Source: Larix kaempferi (Eukaryota; Streptophyta; Pinopsida; Pinales; Pinaceae). Taken from it: a DNA stretch of 64,000 bases. Positions 22,125-34,058 of the stretch are shown piece after piece. The notes beneath the pieces were generated by a model. The model did no database searches. It saw only the letters and a list, made by a program, of their open reading frames with translations, and was not told where the DNA came from. Each line of letters opens with the position of its first letter. Positions within the stretch are counted from its first letter, which is position 1. The position numbers and the translations under genes were made by a program. Where the stretch lies: NCBI GenBank assembly GCA_027924585.1, contig BSBM01000068.1, positions 9,937,001-10,001,000 of the forward strand, written 5' to 3'.

Positions 22125-22136
22125 GCTCTAATACCA
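22125..22136 (-). promoter_or_regulatory. Primer-binding site, second minus-strand copia
   Basis: The minus strand reads TGGTATTAGAGC, directly after an LTR ending TTAACA. Confidence 0.8.
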
Positions 22137-22452
22137 TGTTAATTTTTAATAACCCTTATCTGATTGCAATTTATTCACTGATTTATACCCAGATTAATTT
22201 TCCCTTCAAGGGCGTTTCCTAGATGTTCTTGCTTGAATCAATTCAGACATCAACACTGGGTTCTCCTAGAGTTGATCTGTTGTTCAATGCCCTGATAGGA
22301 TCTGCCTTGGGAAATGGAATTAGAGCTCCTCAAAACTCTGATGGAGGTCTGTCAACCCATTGGGGTGGGGGGGGTATAGAATAAGCTCTAATCTCACTGA
22401 TCTAGTGTCTAAACTGCTCTAGGTCTTTGCCTACAGTTTGTTGATGCCAACA
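22137..22452 (-). repeat. Short copia LTR, minus strand
   Basis: The left end is fixed by the PBS. The right end is probably at 22452, where the minus strand starts TGTTGGCATCAACAAACTG, a common copia LTR start; this gives 316 bp. An alternative edge at 22536 (TGTTAG after a purine tract) is less likely because the LINE reading frame runs through it. Confidence 0.55.
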
Positions 22453-22830
22453 ATTAGGGCAACAAGGAAGGAGGTGAACCTCCTAATGGGATATGATCAA
22501 GATCAACGTAGGGTCCACAATCTATTCCCTAACACCTCCCTCATGAAAAGAGACATGGATCTGTGATTTGGATAGCAAAAGAAGGTGACAAGGGAGCCTC
22601 CCAAGTCCCAGTAGAGGCAGTGAAACCGCCCTCTAACCTCATAATACATGGGACATCTGAAGATGAGGTGCTCATCCAACTCTGTATCTTGCAAGTAACA
22701 TAGTTGGCAAGTCCCCTCGGAGCATGGGATGTGGTGATTTGTCTCAACCCGAAGCTGATGGGAGCCCACTTCGAACTAACCAATGGGGTATCCAATGGTT
22801 GTGTATCCGACATTTGCTCATATACCTGTT
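22453..22830 (-). pseudogene. LINE reverse-transcriptase ORF, C-terminal zinc-knuckle end
   Basis: The minus-strand frame ending near 22503 contains SHQLRVET, then C-x2-C and E-HLIFRCP-YYEVRGRFHCLY. This is the cysteine-histidine end of plant LINE (non-LTR) ORF2 proteins, followed by the typical SLFMREVL-like tail. Upstream codons (IG, a stop, then FEVGSHQ) continue the family pattern, so at least one stop is present. Reverse transcriptase and endonuclease are not attached. The RT piece at 25880-26640 is on the same strand and may be the other part of the same element. Confidence 0.7.
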
Positions 22831-23128
22831 AACCTTCTATTTGCATGGGTATCCAGGGGCTAAATTGTTCATACTGATACTTTGTTGGTTCTGTTGGAGG
22901 GATCAAACATCCCTAATTCTAAAACCTGAGCTAGTACTTGGCACTTCAGGGCACACATACAGCAGTACGAACAAGTTATGGGCAGGCTATGGTTCACTTC
23001 AGACCTTAGAAAACAATTCTTGGCATCGTCTACCAAATCTGGGCATTGTTTTAACTATTCCAAGGCTCAAAGCAAGAACTTGGGCACATAAACAGTGATG
23101 AAGAAGACCATTTATCAGATATGGGCAT
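22831..23128. other. Unassigned sequence
   Basis: No gene or repeat end is recognised. It contains several GGGCA words like those downstream at 24000-24600. Confidence 0.3.
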
Positions 23129-23136
23129 GGTTCGAC

Positions 23137-23901
23137 CAGCATTTTAAAAACCACTCAACTCAGAACCAGAACCAGCCGAGTTGACTGGTCTAACCATCTC
23201 AAACCCCGAACTGGCAAAAAACTTAGACTGGGGATTGGTTTGGTACCGAACCGACTAGCCTGATGCCTGAACCGGCCGGTTCAGTACTGAACCGAACTGA
23301 ACCAGCCGAGCCCATCAAAAACCGGCCGAGCAGCTCCATTCTCTGCCTATCTTTCCAGAAAAGCAACACCATGAAGGAAAGAACATGTTGAGTATATGAT
23401 GACGTCTCCTTTCTTTCTTCAAGCATTTAACAATCTGTATGCCAGCACTGAAGATATTCTGCTGAAACAGCAAAATATATGCTATGTATACCACGACTTG
23501 TCTCCCAACAAATGTCAAATCTATTCTCCATGTATGCACTCAGTTATCCATTCAGTGGGGAGTCTAATTCTGGTGCCACAAAAGTTCTGAAGTTTCACTA
23601 ATCTTGTGTAGTTGCCGGTACACTGAATGCTGGTTCCTTCCAAAGTCACATGGTTTATGTTTGAATTTGCTGAAATAAAATTCAGAAAAAAATTAATCCA
23701 GCAAAACATTGTCTCTCACGGTTTGAAATCATAGCTTGAAATGTTAAATATATTTGTTTTTCAATAAATTGTAAAATTTTATGTATTTTTGAATAGTCTG
23801 AGTCATTGAAATCAAACCGCTCCGGTTCATTGCCAGTTCTGGTTCAGGTCTGAGTTGACCCTCGACCATTTCAACTACCGGTTCCCAGTTTTAAAACATT
23901 G
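23137..23901. mobile_element. hAT-type MITE, 765 bp
   Basis: The ends are inverted: the left begins CAGCATTTTAAAAACC and the right, reversed, begins CAATGTTTTAAAACT. Pairing continues inward through AACTCAG..CCAGAAC blocks. Near-perfect 8-bp duplications flank it: GGTTCGAC (23129-23136) and GGTTAGAC (23902-23909), one mismatch. Eight-bp duplications with CA-starting ends fit hAT. No transposase frame is present. Subterminal AACCGG and GGTTC words are dense at 23180-23340 and 23820-23890. Confidence 0.75.
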
Positions 23902-23909
23902 GGTTAGAC

Positions 23910-25380
23910 ATGTCTCAGCCCCAAAACCGTCTTAAGATAGCATGATTGATAGCGTCAAAACATGGAGCAGAAATAAGAACCAATTTTGGTCACTGTTGGG
24001 CAGTACTGTGGGAGAAGACATACTGGAAAAAGTAAATCTGGGTTAATTTTATGGGCTAAACGGTAAACCAGCAGTGTCAGCATCAAAGTGCCCTGATTCT
24101 CCATGCTGGGCAGTTCCTAGTCAATAAACAGCACCTATTTGACATTCTGGGTGTTATATGGGCATGTTTCTACCAATAGCAACCCAAAATAGGTCTTCTC
24201 TCTGTGTTTAGGGGTGCCTAGCAGCAGTATGTACTATGAACACCTCTGGGCTATTCTCAAGCCATTCTGGGCAAAGAATCAACATTCTGGGCATGTTGCA
24301 GCAGTGAAAGGTCACCTCTGGCAGATTCCTAGGTTTCTGGAGCAGTTCCCTGTAGACAATGACCTTGAGAAGCAATTCCGAGCAGTCAAAAAAGCATGAA
24401 ACAGCATCTGGAATAATTCTGGGCAGTTTCTTGGGCAGCATGTGACAGTTTTAGCCTTAGGCAATTCTGGGCTTGAAAAGCAGCCCTAATCCCCAATTTT
24501 AGGCCGTGTTGGGTATATTGCAGACCCCAATCAGCAGAAGACAGCCCTAAAAAATAATTCAGGGCATAAAAACAGACCTGATCTTCAGTTCTGGGCACAT
24601 AACAGAGGTGAATTTTCACGAAATAAGCAGCAACAGTGGAGCGCTACCCTTCTATATCCATTATCCTTACTGGAAGCTGTATAGGAGGAGTCTTGTTGAA
24701 TCTGTAGTAGGGTTCACCCTAACTTATTGGCTAATGTTCCATCCACTTGCCTTGTCACTTTCTTTTATGGCAGCCTATAGTATGAAATAACGATGCTCGG
24801 TGATCAAAGGCAGCATTCATTTCTTATTTCATGGCGTGTATTTGATTTGGAAGCCACCTTAGCCATTTATTGATGAAAGCATCCCTCTTCTAGGGACTTC
24901 TATTGAAGTTTTGAAGGACGTTTTGCATCTTGGGAGGCTTCTAGACTCTTTGTGGATTGCTATTTGGACACATCTACGTTGGAGAGGCCCTCTTGGTGGA
25001 GTATTAGCATTTGAAGATTTCCTTTGAATGAGGACATCTCTCTTCTATGGATTTCCTTGGATTTTGTGCCCACTTTTGGAGGACGTTTTTGCATTTGAAG
25101 AATGTCTTGATCCAACTTGGTTGCTTTGTGGACTTGGCTTGTTGGAGTATCTCTTTTTGAAGAGCCTTTGGAGGCCACATGGCATCATCACTTGGCATTG
25201 ATCCCTTGCTTGATGGAGGGGCCTTATGTATCTCGTGCATTGTACAAGTGGCATTGACCACCATTTTTAAGTAATTTGTTAGGAGTTTGTCAGAAGTTAG
25301 TGCGGTTTTTGTAATATTTTACTCCATCCTAGGCTAGATCTAAGAAAATAATGAATATTTTATTGTAAAGGATATTGAGC
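23910..25380. other. Unassigned, with recurring CTGGGCA words
   Basis: Nothing coding is supported. CTGGGCA or close variants recur about eight times between 24100 and 24600, recalling the GGGCAC words of the copia LTR arrays but without TTTCGAG. The right part (24840-25260) is T- and G-rich with no recognisable frame. Confidence 0.3.
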
Positions 25381-25385
25381 TACTC

Positions 25386-25400
25386 TCCTATATAAAGAGA
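25386..25400 (+). promoter_or_regulatory. TATA-like promoter box, probably LTR derived
   Basis: CCTATATAAAGAGAG sits in the same context (pyrimidines before, AGCCTCCTC after) as the TATA regions of the gypsy-type LTRs near 7163 and 47208. Confidence 0.4.
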
Positions 25401-25439
25401 GCCTCCTCCTCATTTGAACTCATGGTTGAATTTTGAGAG

Positions 25440-25870
25440 CTCTCTCTCTTTTGGAGCCTAATTGTCATATCTTTATGGACCGAGAATTCATATCAAGGGG
25501 ATGCCTACCCTTTCAGCTTCACTATGACGGGTCAGTATGTGCAGCCCTACCCCCCATCGGAATTCAACCTGTGACCTACCCAGAGCATCACCTATACTAC
25601 AAAAGAAAACCTCAAGTTTTGCTAAGGCTAACCCTTCAAATCACCTTGTCGCCTCATTCCCATAACCTAGCAATCCCATCAAGGGAAGCCCCCATCGAGT
25701 TGGAGAAGAGCCAACTGGAAGTGCAGAGAAGTGGTTATCGAGGTGACAGTGGGTAACACCTTTAAGTTATAGTTGGGTTAGTTGTGTTCTTTGGGGTTTT
25801 AACTATAGCTGCTAGTGCAAGTTGTAACAGTACCTATCCCTACCGAAAGCAGAGTCTCCAAGAGTCCTCA
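25440..25870. other. Unassigned
   Basis: A single plus-strand frame at 25433-25756 has no recognisable motif. The segment lies between a promoter-like box and the LINE fragment. Confidence 0.25.
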
Positions 25871-25879
25871 CTCTAAAGA

Positions 25880-26640
25880 AAGGAGACATGTCTTAAAATG
25901 GCCTCGAGGTATAGAGGGCCCTAAACTCCACCTAGATGACACACTAATGAATTATTCATTTGCAACGGACGAAGCCATCTAACAAAAGGCTCTAGACTCT
26001 CTCCACCCTAACCCAATCGGCCCAAAGCAAGCTAGGTCTCATACCTTGGAGTCATAAAGGACTGGGGGTCTATGATCGTGTCCAACGGGTGCATCATGGA
26101 CAAGATGCCCTAGAAATGAAGATGAAAACACTATCTCTCAAGCTGAGCAAGGAAACCACACCCATTGTTAAGTTGAGGTTGGAAAGCATGTCTCATGCTA
26201 AATCAAGGCCCTAAGAACTAAACCCCAAAATATGCGTAGGTCGTGGTTATCTCAATCTCATCCTCTCAAAAGTAAAAATGGTAGTCAGAGAGAGTAGGTT
26301 GAGGCACGTTGGAGATCATAATAAGCTAACCATCAATTGTCGAAGATCACAGAAGCTAAATAGGGCATCATTCTATCTATACAGCCCCTCATGTGAGGTG
26401 GCCAAGAGTATAACATCATCAACAAATGGAAGCAATGAGATCAAGACAAGGTGTAGAAGACAACCATCACCATCTTGTATGTACTCCCTGAGAAAGGACT
26501 CTAGTTCATCAGTATAGATCCCAAAGAGTGTCAACAAGAGAGGGAAGCCTTGTTGGACCCCTCTAGGGCTCCTAATGAAGTCTAAGAGACCTTGGATAGT
26601 ATGAAAATGATCAAGCACTGACTCATATAGTGTCATGATG
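25880..26640 (-). pseudogene. LINE reverse-transcriptase fragment
   Basis: The minus-strand frame at 26636-26373 contains SPRGVQQGFPLL, LFGIYTDELE and FVDDVILLA (FVDD at 26415-26426), matching plant LINE reverse transcriptase, where the catalytic box is usually F/YADD. Downstream, in broken frames to about 25880, the LERQCF.LHF stretch typical of the same LINE family is readable. Stops and frame changes are numerous. The endonuclease and the 5' part are missing. Confidence 0.75.
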
Positions 26641-28780
26641 GCAGCAAAAGAGTCCCTGAAATTATGAAGTCAAAAGATGTACTCATGTGTATGCATGCAT
26701 ACACTCAATGACAAGATTTAGCACACAAGGAAATGTTTTGTTTGCATTCAAGTATAACTTTTAAAATCCATTCATCAGAAAAGAACACAGAAATTTTGCC
26801 ATTGAAATAATGTTATGTCCATTAAGCCAGAAAGCAAGAATCCAAAAAAATAAGGGCAGTTTTATAGGAAGTACAAACTGAAACAAATCTTCTCACATGC
26901 GCAGGAGCTCATACTTGGTGCTTGGAAATCTAAAAAGCAGGTAATGTAGACTATATTTTTCATAATGAAGGTCTAAAATATTCATTAAAATTTAACCCAG
27001 CTAATAGGATCATATATAAACTGAGAATCGGAAAATGCCAGATCATCTACTTTATGTATCAATGGGTCAAGTGTGTTCACCTTGATTGAACCCATGAAAT
27101 GCACTAAGAGTTCCTCCAGCAGTTGTTCCAACCTATGTGGCACATATCAAGATATTAAAAAATGAAAATTGCATGCAATGCTCAGCAGTGACTTATTATG
27201 TTTAAACCACAAAAACTGCATAAGGAAAAGAAAATTAGAAGTTGCATTATAAGTGGTAACATAACAATTAAAATAACTAATGGTACACTTCAAAATCATC
27301 ATTTATATCAGAGCAGGTGAAATTCTCCTGCTTAAGGGGATAACCCATATAGCAGCTGCTTGCTGAATGATGGAGTCTGAGTCGGCAAAGAAAGATACCA
27401 CAGCAAAGATTTATGCATCAATCAGCATGCTTCTCCACAATGAGACAAGTCTCCATTGAACATGGTTCTTGTCTGAAAACATGTGAATGCAGATGCTTCA
27501 AAGTTCAAAAAAAGAAGCTATAGCTGCCACACAAGTTGTGCTAGTATCATTCACAGCCTGCATTCATCAAATAGAAAACATAGCAGTACTCTGCAGTTCC
27601 AGGAGAATGCAGCAATGTGTGCACCTCTAACATAGAAGGTAGCAGTAAATGGCCTGGTACTGCTGACTGCACAGCGCCTGCATGTTAGTGCTGAGATACT
27701 CCAAAAGAGAAGCATTAAAGAGTGAAACTCAAATCTAGACATGCCATGCACAGTGTTACAGCCCAGGCAATACTAAATGCCCATTAAAATCTCTGTGGTG
27801 CATGACTTCATAAATATTAAACTATGGCTCAACTATTAATTCAGTTAGATTGAAATGGCTTCCAAGAAACCACAGTGAAATTGTGTCAAGGCCCCAAAAA
27901 CCACATTTTGATGAAGGTAATTTAAAATAAATATTTACCCCAGAAGGCAAAACAAACTTTGCAAAAGTGCCCTTAATTAGCCACAGGATGTGGTGGGTAC
28001 CATGTCACAAAACGTTATTTGTCTACATAGGACAAAGGTGCTAAAGATGAATAGCATGTTGGTAAGTAGGGCTGGTAAAGGGTGCAGTCTGATCTTATTT
28101 TCTCATTGATATAATGGCCTGGCTACGCAGCTCCTGTTTGTAAAAAAATTCTGGGTTCTTTTTAAGCACAGAAAGAGGCTTCAAATGTCTCAGGATGACT
28201 GTAATAACTTATAAGTAGTTTAGGTTCTGTATTGAGAAAATTGTTTTTAGTTTTTCTCTCTTTGCATAACTGTAGACAGCAGAGTCCTTTGGCTCAGAAA
28301 GTGTCGCTAAGACATGGATATGTATATTCTATTTTCAGCTCTAAAATATTGAATATAATGCTTTTTTAATGGAAAAAAAAGGGCCAGTAAGAAGGGCCTA
28401 AAGTGGGACACTGGATTAAATGTATATCAGCCAGAACACACCCAAGACATTGCAAAAAATATGTTTAAACACCCATTCTCCCATTTGCTCATCTTAATTT
28501 CTGGGCTATTATTGTGCCAATATTGGGATCTTTCTCTGCAGTAGGGCAGTGACCTGCTCATTCAATGCAGCAGTACTCTTTTGAGTTGGAATTCTGGGTA
28601 CAGAGTTTGATAGTAATGCAACAACTTATTCATGTTAATAATCAACTAGCTGGTCGATAATCATATGTACATATATACATGTTAATTCATTCTGTTCAAG
28701 ACAATTTTGTATTTAAAGGGACTGATTAGAATTTAGAATAAATATCTGACTTTGTAGTTAAATAATGCGACGTTTCCTTT
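26641..28780. other. AT-rich unassigned region
   Basis: No transposon ends, coding frames or RNA genes are recognised. Composition looks like intron or old intergenic DNA. Confidence 0.3.
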
Positions 28781-28799
28781 GAACCAACAGCACAAATCT

Positions 28800-29300
28800 C
28801 CAACTGTGATCATTTTGTTTCAGACATGTGCAAGACAAGGAGGATGGTCATTCTGCATGAGCTCTGTTATAGATGGCAACTGTGTGATTTGCAGCAAGGC
28901 AAAAATAGCTAAGCATCTTCTGTGGGGGACGCAAAGTAGGCCAAGACTTTTGGCTTTTGGGACTGGATTGTTGCAGAATATTATATTTTGTTTATTGGCC
29001 ACCTCCATTGGAAGAGTAACATCTTTGGGAACATGTGGATGAACAGGCAAGCAGGTAGAGGTATATGGGATTGCGTTTGTCTGTTTGTTTGACAACATGC
29101 ACATCATGGAAAACCCTCCGAGCACTTTCCCTCATCTCGAGAACGGTACCCAGGGTAAACCATTTGGTTGCAGTTTTAGCAGCCTGACCCAGTGGGGACA
29201 TCAAGTGAGGCCCTCAATATTCACAGAGGCAGCCAGCCCAGGGACTTGGCCCCGTGACCCGCTGCTTGCAATTAAGGTATATGGGATGTTATAAGACAGG
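28800..29300. other. GC-richer patch, possibly exon derived
   Basis: Bases 29085-29290 are richer in GC than the surroundings and open on both strands, with splice-like edges (AAG followed by GTATAT at about 29277 on plus; a reverse GCAAGCAG). I do not recognise the protein in either frame and make no functional claim. Confidence 0.2.
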
Positions 29301-30700
29301 TATCTCCTTTTTATGGAAGAGATGATGCCAGGCTACTTTCAATGAAGAAGTTACACTTCTCCTAGGGGATGTTGTTGGGTCCAAATTGGACATGGCTGTT
29401 CAGTTCGCAGAAAGGATAAGGATTTTAGAAAAGATACTGATTTTATTGAGATTGGAGCCAGTTACACCTCATATTGTATGAGGTTTCACATTGTAATTTT
29501 CATCACTTTGTGGGGTTTTCAACTAATACGTTTGGAGCATTTGGATGGAATTGGGGGCATACATCTTCATGAAGCCTCTTGACATTGGAGATCTTTGGTG
29601 GATGGTGATGAATGATGATCATCTTTTGGTTGGGTGCTACTTTCATGCCCTTGCTTGATGGATCACTCTCTTGACATAGGGATGCTTCCTAGTGACTGTG
29701 TATGATGGTGTTATGATGTTGTTGTCACAAGGAAGGGTGTTCTACATGGTCCCGTTTCGGTTGAATGTGTGGTGGGGACATACTTGATGTTTGATGGAAA
29801 TAACACCTTTCTTATGTCTCATTTTCCTATGGTGTTGATAAGGTGTGTTGATACACTTTGCTTTGGTGGGATTTCCCTAGCTGATATAACTCGATATTGT
29901 AACATTGCTAAACATCACCTACGGAGGGGATGTGTAATTGATCATGTAAGTACTCTTGTTGATGTATCATTTCCTAAGTTTGAGTTAGAAAGGGAGTACT
30001 AGATGTTTCTTTGATGATCTATCCTTTTCTTAAATTTTGAGGATGTAATTTGATGTTAAAGTTCCTTGATGATGGTGCGCCTAGGTTCTGGCCTAGGTTG
30101 AGCCTTATATTTTGTTATTATGTCGGTATCATGGTGAAGCTTTGCTAGGAAAAACAGCTTTATTTACATGGTACAACACTTTGATGAAGCACACCCCTTC
30201 TTTAACACACATGTTAAGGCAGATCAACAGTAATTTATCATTATTTTGCTTGATTGGAGGGCCCATCCCCTTGGTCTTTGAGTTGTTTGGGCTGCACATG
30301 GATTGATGGCATGGTGGATACTATTTTGGGAGGGTCGTTACACATTGGAAATTGAGATAAGAGGTAGTTATAAGGGTTCCCTTGCCCTAGTGTTATGTTT
30401 GACACATGGTCAACCATTTCTCTTCCTTGAGGAGCGCCATCTTTTTGTTCACATGTATGAGGTTGGCACACTTTGTTGGGGTGCACTCATGTGGAATTGG
30501 TTGAGCATTGGATATTTTATTGTTGTTGACTCCTCCTTTGTGCAAGTTTTGAGGTGTAACTACCTTGGAACTTATTTATTTATTTATTGAGGTGGTTGCA
30601 CATTGGAGAAAGAGCCCATGAGGACACTTGCTATATTAGGAGGTTTGACCAAGCCTTTCTTATGAAGCGCTCCATCTAGTTGGCATCTTGGACACTTATC
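29301..30700. other. Unassigned, low-complexity T/G-rich sequence
   Basis: Several 60-95 codon frames exist, none with a recognisable motif. Part of it (30310-30500) loosely resembles 56010-56200, so it may be an unclassified repeat. Confidence 0.25.
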
Positions 30701-30929
30701 CATGGAGTTGGTTGGAGTGCACAATGCCCTACGTCTTGCACATAGGAGAACACCAGAGTATCAGAGGGGACCAGCGACACGATGGGATATGGATCCAAAG
30801 GATGATGCATAAGAAGATGAGGAGGGATAGAATGACACACAGCATGGTTTGGTTGGGGTGCCATTGGTCACTCATGAGCAAGGTTGCGGGGAATCGCTTT
30901 ACCCCTCGTCGCTTCGCTCTCAATTCGCA

Positions 30930-31150
30930 ATCCGAGAGGAATCGATGAGGAATCAATCCCGGAATTCGCAATCCAAGAGGAATCGATGAGGAATCAATCC
31001 CGGAATCGCAATTCCTCATCGATTCCTCACGGGAGCGATTTGGTAATTCGCAATTCCGGGGGTCAAAAAAATGATCCCTAGATTTCCAGGAATCGATGAG
31101 GAATCGATCCGGAATCGACAATTCCGGATCGATTCCTGAGCGATTCCGGG
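30930..31150. repeat. hAT subterminal GAATCGATGAGGAATC repeats
   Basis: Direct copies lie at about 30938, 30973 and 31090, and inverted copies at about 31010 and 31120, mixed with CCCGGAATT words. Subterminal repeats in hAT elements bind transposase; that role here is inferred. Confidence 0.7.
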
Positions 31151-31513
31151 CAAAAAAAATCGCTCCCTGACCGATTCCGTGGGATTGGCGGACTTCATGA
31201 AGATTTTCTGCATTTTTGCATTTTTTTTTGTTTTTTAGGGATTGGGTAGGGTTAATTTGGGCAAATAAAGGGTATTGGACTCCATTTGGACTCATTCCAT
31301 TCCTCATTTCACTGATTTCACTTCTCTTGCCAGGGCTTTGAGTGGGTTTGCTAGTTGTTTGAGAGCAAATTTGTGGGAGCTTGGAGGGGAGATTGAAGGG
31401 GAGATTGAAGGCTTCTATTTGGGAGAGCTTGCAAGGGAGATTGAAGTCTTCCATAGAGACATTCAACCACCATTGAAGAGCTAAAAGGTAGGCTCTAAAA
31501 ACACAATCTTTGT

Positions 31514-34058
31514 TTGTTTTTGAAAAAAAAAATCACAATGTTAAAAAATTTAAACCTTGCAATGTTCTCTTCTCCTACTCTTTCCAATTTCTTCCTCTCC
31601 ATCATTCTATTGCAAGCAACAAGTGACTCTCATCTTGAATCAAGAAACATGATGGGTATGTGGTTTTGGCTTTTGGTTCCATTTCTTCTCATTATGATGG
31701 TGTTGGGAAGCAAATATGGTGGTGGTAGTGATGAGGGGGAAGAGGTAGAGAGTGACACATACCATGGAGAAGAGGAGGAAGGGGAAGAGGGTGATGATGA
31801 TGAGAATGAGAGTGATCAGGGGCAAAAACAAAAAGACACAACACCTTTGTGGAAGTATGTGACAAGGCTTGGGGGAGGGAGAGGGGGTGGAACCACTGGT
31901 TCATATCCCCGGGTGAGAAAGCATTTGTGTGGGATTATGCCATGCGATCAAGGTAAGGCTACTGGAGTCAAAACCTGTGACAAAGTGTCAGCTAAAGAGA
32001 GAAGCAAATACAAGATGGAAGAAGAGGCCCCAAAACAATTCCAAGAAATCAAGGGTTGAATCTGAATCCTCACAGAGAATGTTTGGTAGTGGAGCTGGAT
32101 CATCATCGGCTCGATCGGGACCCTCATCTCCCCATGGAATCTCGCCTATTCGAAGAACATTATCCATTTCCTTGACCAAGGTTGCAGAGATGATGTGGAT
32201 TCAAAAGTTTATAGGTTTCTCTATGCATGTGGTGTGCCATTCAATGTTCTTCGCTCACCCTATTGGCATGAAATGGTACAAGCCATCAATGGTGCCCCTC
32301 AAGGATACAGAAGCCCTAGGTATGACAAAGCTAGAACCGTGGGACTTGACAGGGAAAGAACCAAAATCAATGGTGCTCTTGGAAAGTTTACAAATGATTG
32401 GTCCAACTATGGGGTATCCATTGTATCTGATGGGAGGACAAATGTTAAAGGCAAGCCATTGCTAAATATTCTTGGCGTTTCTGCTAGCGGTGCGATCTTC
32501 CTTTCAGCCCATGACTACTCAGATCACTACAAGACAGGTATTAATATTGTACAACCTTTACTTAAAACCATTCAGGAGATTGGGCCATACAATGTCATTC
32601 CAGTCATCACTGATACTGCTGCTAATTGTAAGGCAGCAGGAGCAATCATTGAGGATAAGTATCCCAACATATTTTGGTCAAGGTGTTTGGTTCACACATT
32701 GAACCTTTTGATGCATGATATTGTTAAGATGAAGGACCCTAATTACCGATGGATTGGTGCCTTGTACAAGAGAGGTAAGAAAATGATCAAATTTATTACC
32801 AATCATAGCATGGCCCACCACATTTTTCGCAATCACTCTAGGTTGGAGCTATTGAAGATTGCAAAGACTAGATTTGCTAGCTACTACCTCACCTTCAAGA
32901 GGCTTTTGAAGGTAAGAGAGGCATTGGCTAGTATGGTCTCAAGTGATCCATAGCAAGAATTAAAAGACAGATCTGCAAGCACAGCTGATAGACATGACTT
33001 TCAAAAGGTGGAGGACACCGTTCTTGATGGTCATTTATGGTCACAGGTTAGGTATGTTCTGCAGTTCACCAAGCCAATTTATAACATGATTGGTTTTGCA
33101 AATACAGATCAGCGGTGAATGGGGAGATATATGAGCAGATGGATAGCATGCTTGGTCAAATCAAACACATTGTTGAGCAAAGAGATGCAATCTTATATGA
33201 CCATATTCATAAACATGTGGTAAAAAGGTGGGATAATCTAAATGTTCCACTCCATGACCTTGCATATGTCCTTACCGCAAAATACTATTCTCCAATTTGG
33301 TTGGCCCAACCTGCACCTGGGGTGGAGTTAGGAAAAAACCCCACACAGATCCAGAGGTGCAAAATGGGTATATGCTTGCATTAAACAAGTTGGTCCCTGA
33401 TGAGGATGAATGTGCTCAAGTACGAAGTGAATTGAGCGAATACATCAGTGAGCATGGAGCCCTTGGTACCCTGCATGAAACCAAAGATCGAGATAGATCG
33501 GATCCTATCCGTTGGTGGAACATGTATGGCTATGGAGCCACATATTTGCATAAATTGGCGGTGAGGGTGCTTTCACAGGTTGTTAATAGCTCTTCTGCAG
33601 AGAGGTGTTGGAGCACCTACAACTTCATCCACAGTGTAAAGAGAAACAGTTTGAATGTAGAACGCGCAGAAAGCTTGGTTTATGTGCACTACAACTTGAG
33701 GTTGTTGTCCCATTATTGTGAGGCGGCCAAGAATGATAGAACATTTTTGATTTGGGACAACAATCCAGAGGAGGCTAATGTGGAGGATGGAGCCATAGCA
33801 TTAGAGCGCTTGGAGGCTGAACTATTGGGTGATCATGATGATCCAATTCATACTAAAAGTACCCATACAAAGATGCCACCCCCAAGCAACAGCAAATTTC
33901 CAAATGCAGGAGTTTTTCCTTTAGCTTCACAACGTCCAACAGCCCATGGGGGCCATTCATCTTCTTCTCATGTTCCACGATCAATTCCAGCAGCTCCTAT
34001 TCCACCTAGACCACGAGAAAAGAAATTGGAAGTTTCTCGTGGCAAGCAGAAAGCTTAG
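31514..34058 (+). pseudogene. hAT transposase (DUF659 family), frameshifted
   Basis: Order along the plus strand: an acidic N-terminal region; a partial BED-type finger (PLWKYVTRL, then SYPRVRKHL near 31850-31930), with the C-x2-C half missing between GGGTTG and SYPRV; a Ser-rich linker in another frame; the DUF659 core at about 32165-32950 with RSPYWHEM, SDGRTN, the catalytic-type ITDTAAN and the C-x2-H motif WSRCLVHTLNLL; then the hATC dimerisation domain at about 33530-33720 (VNSSSAERCWS, YVHYNLRLL). A stop at 32951 and frame changes near 32060, 32150, 33000-33110 and 33300 break it. It acts in the nucleus by cut-and-paste when intact. Confidence 0.85.

Noticed and set aside
22137-22536. 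Copia LTR edge at 22536, after a purine tract
   Set aside because: The LINE C-terminal frame continues through this point to about 22503, and 22452 gives a better TGTTGG LTR start. It cannot be fully excluded.
28779-29294. Candidate host gene exons on either strand
   Set aside because: Composition and splice-like edges were suggestive but no frame gave a recognisable protein; kept only as an unassigned patch.
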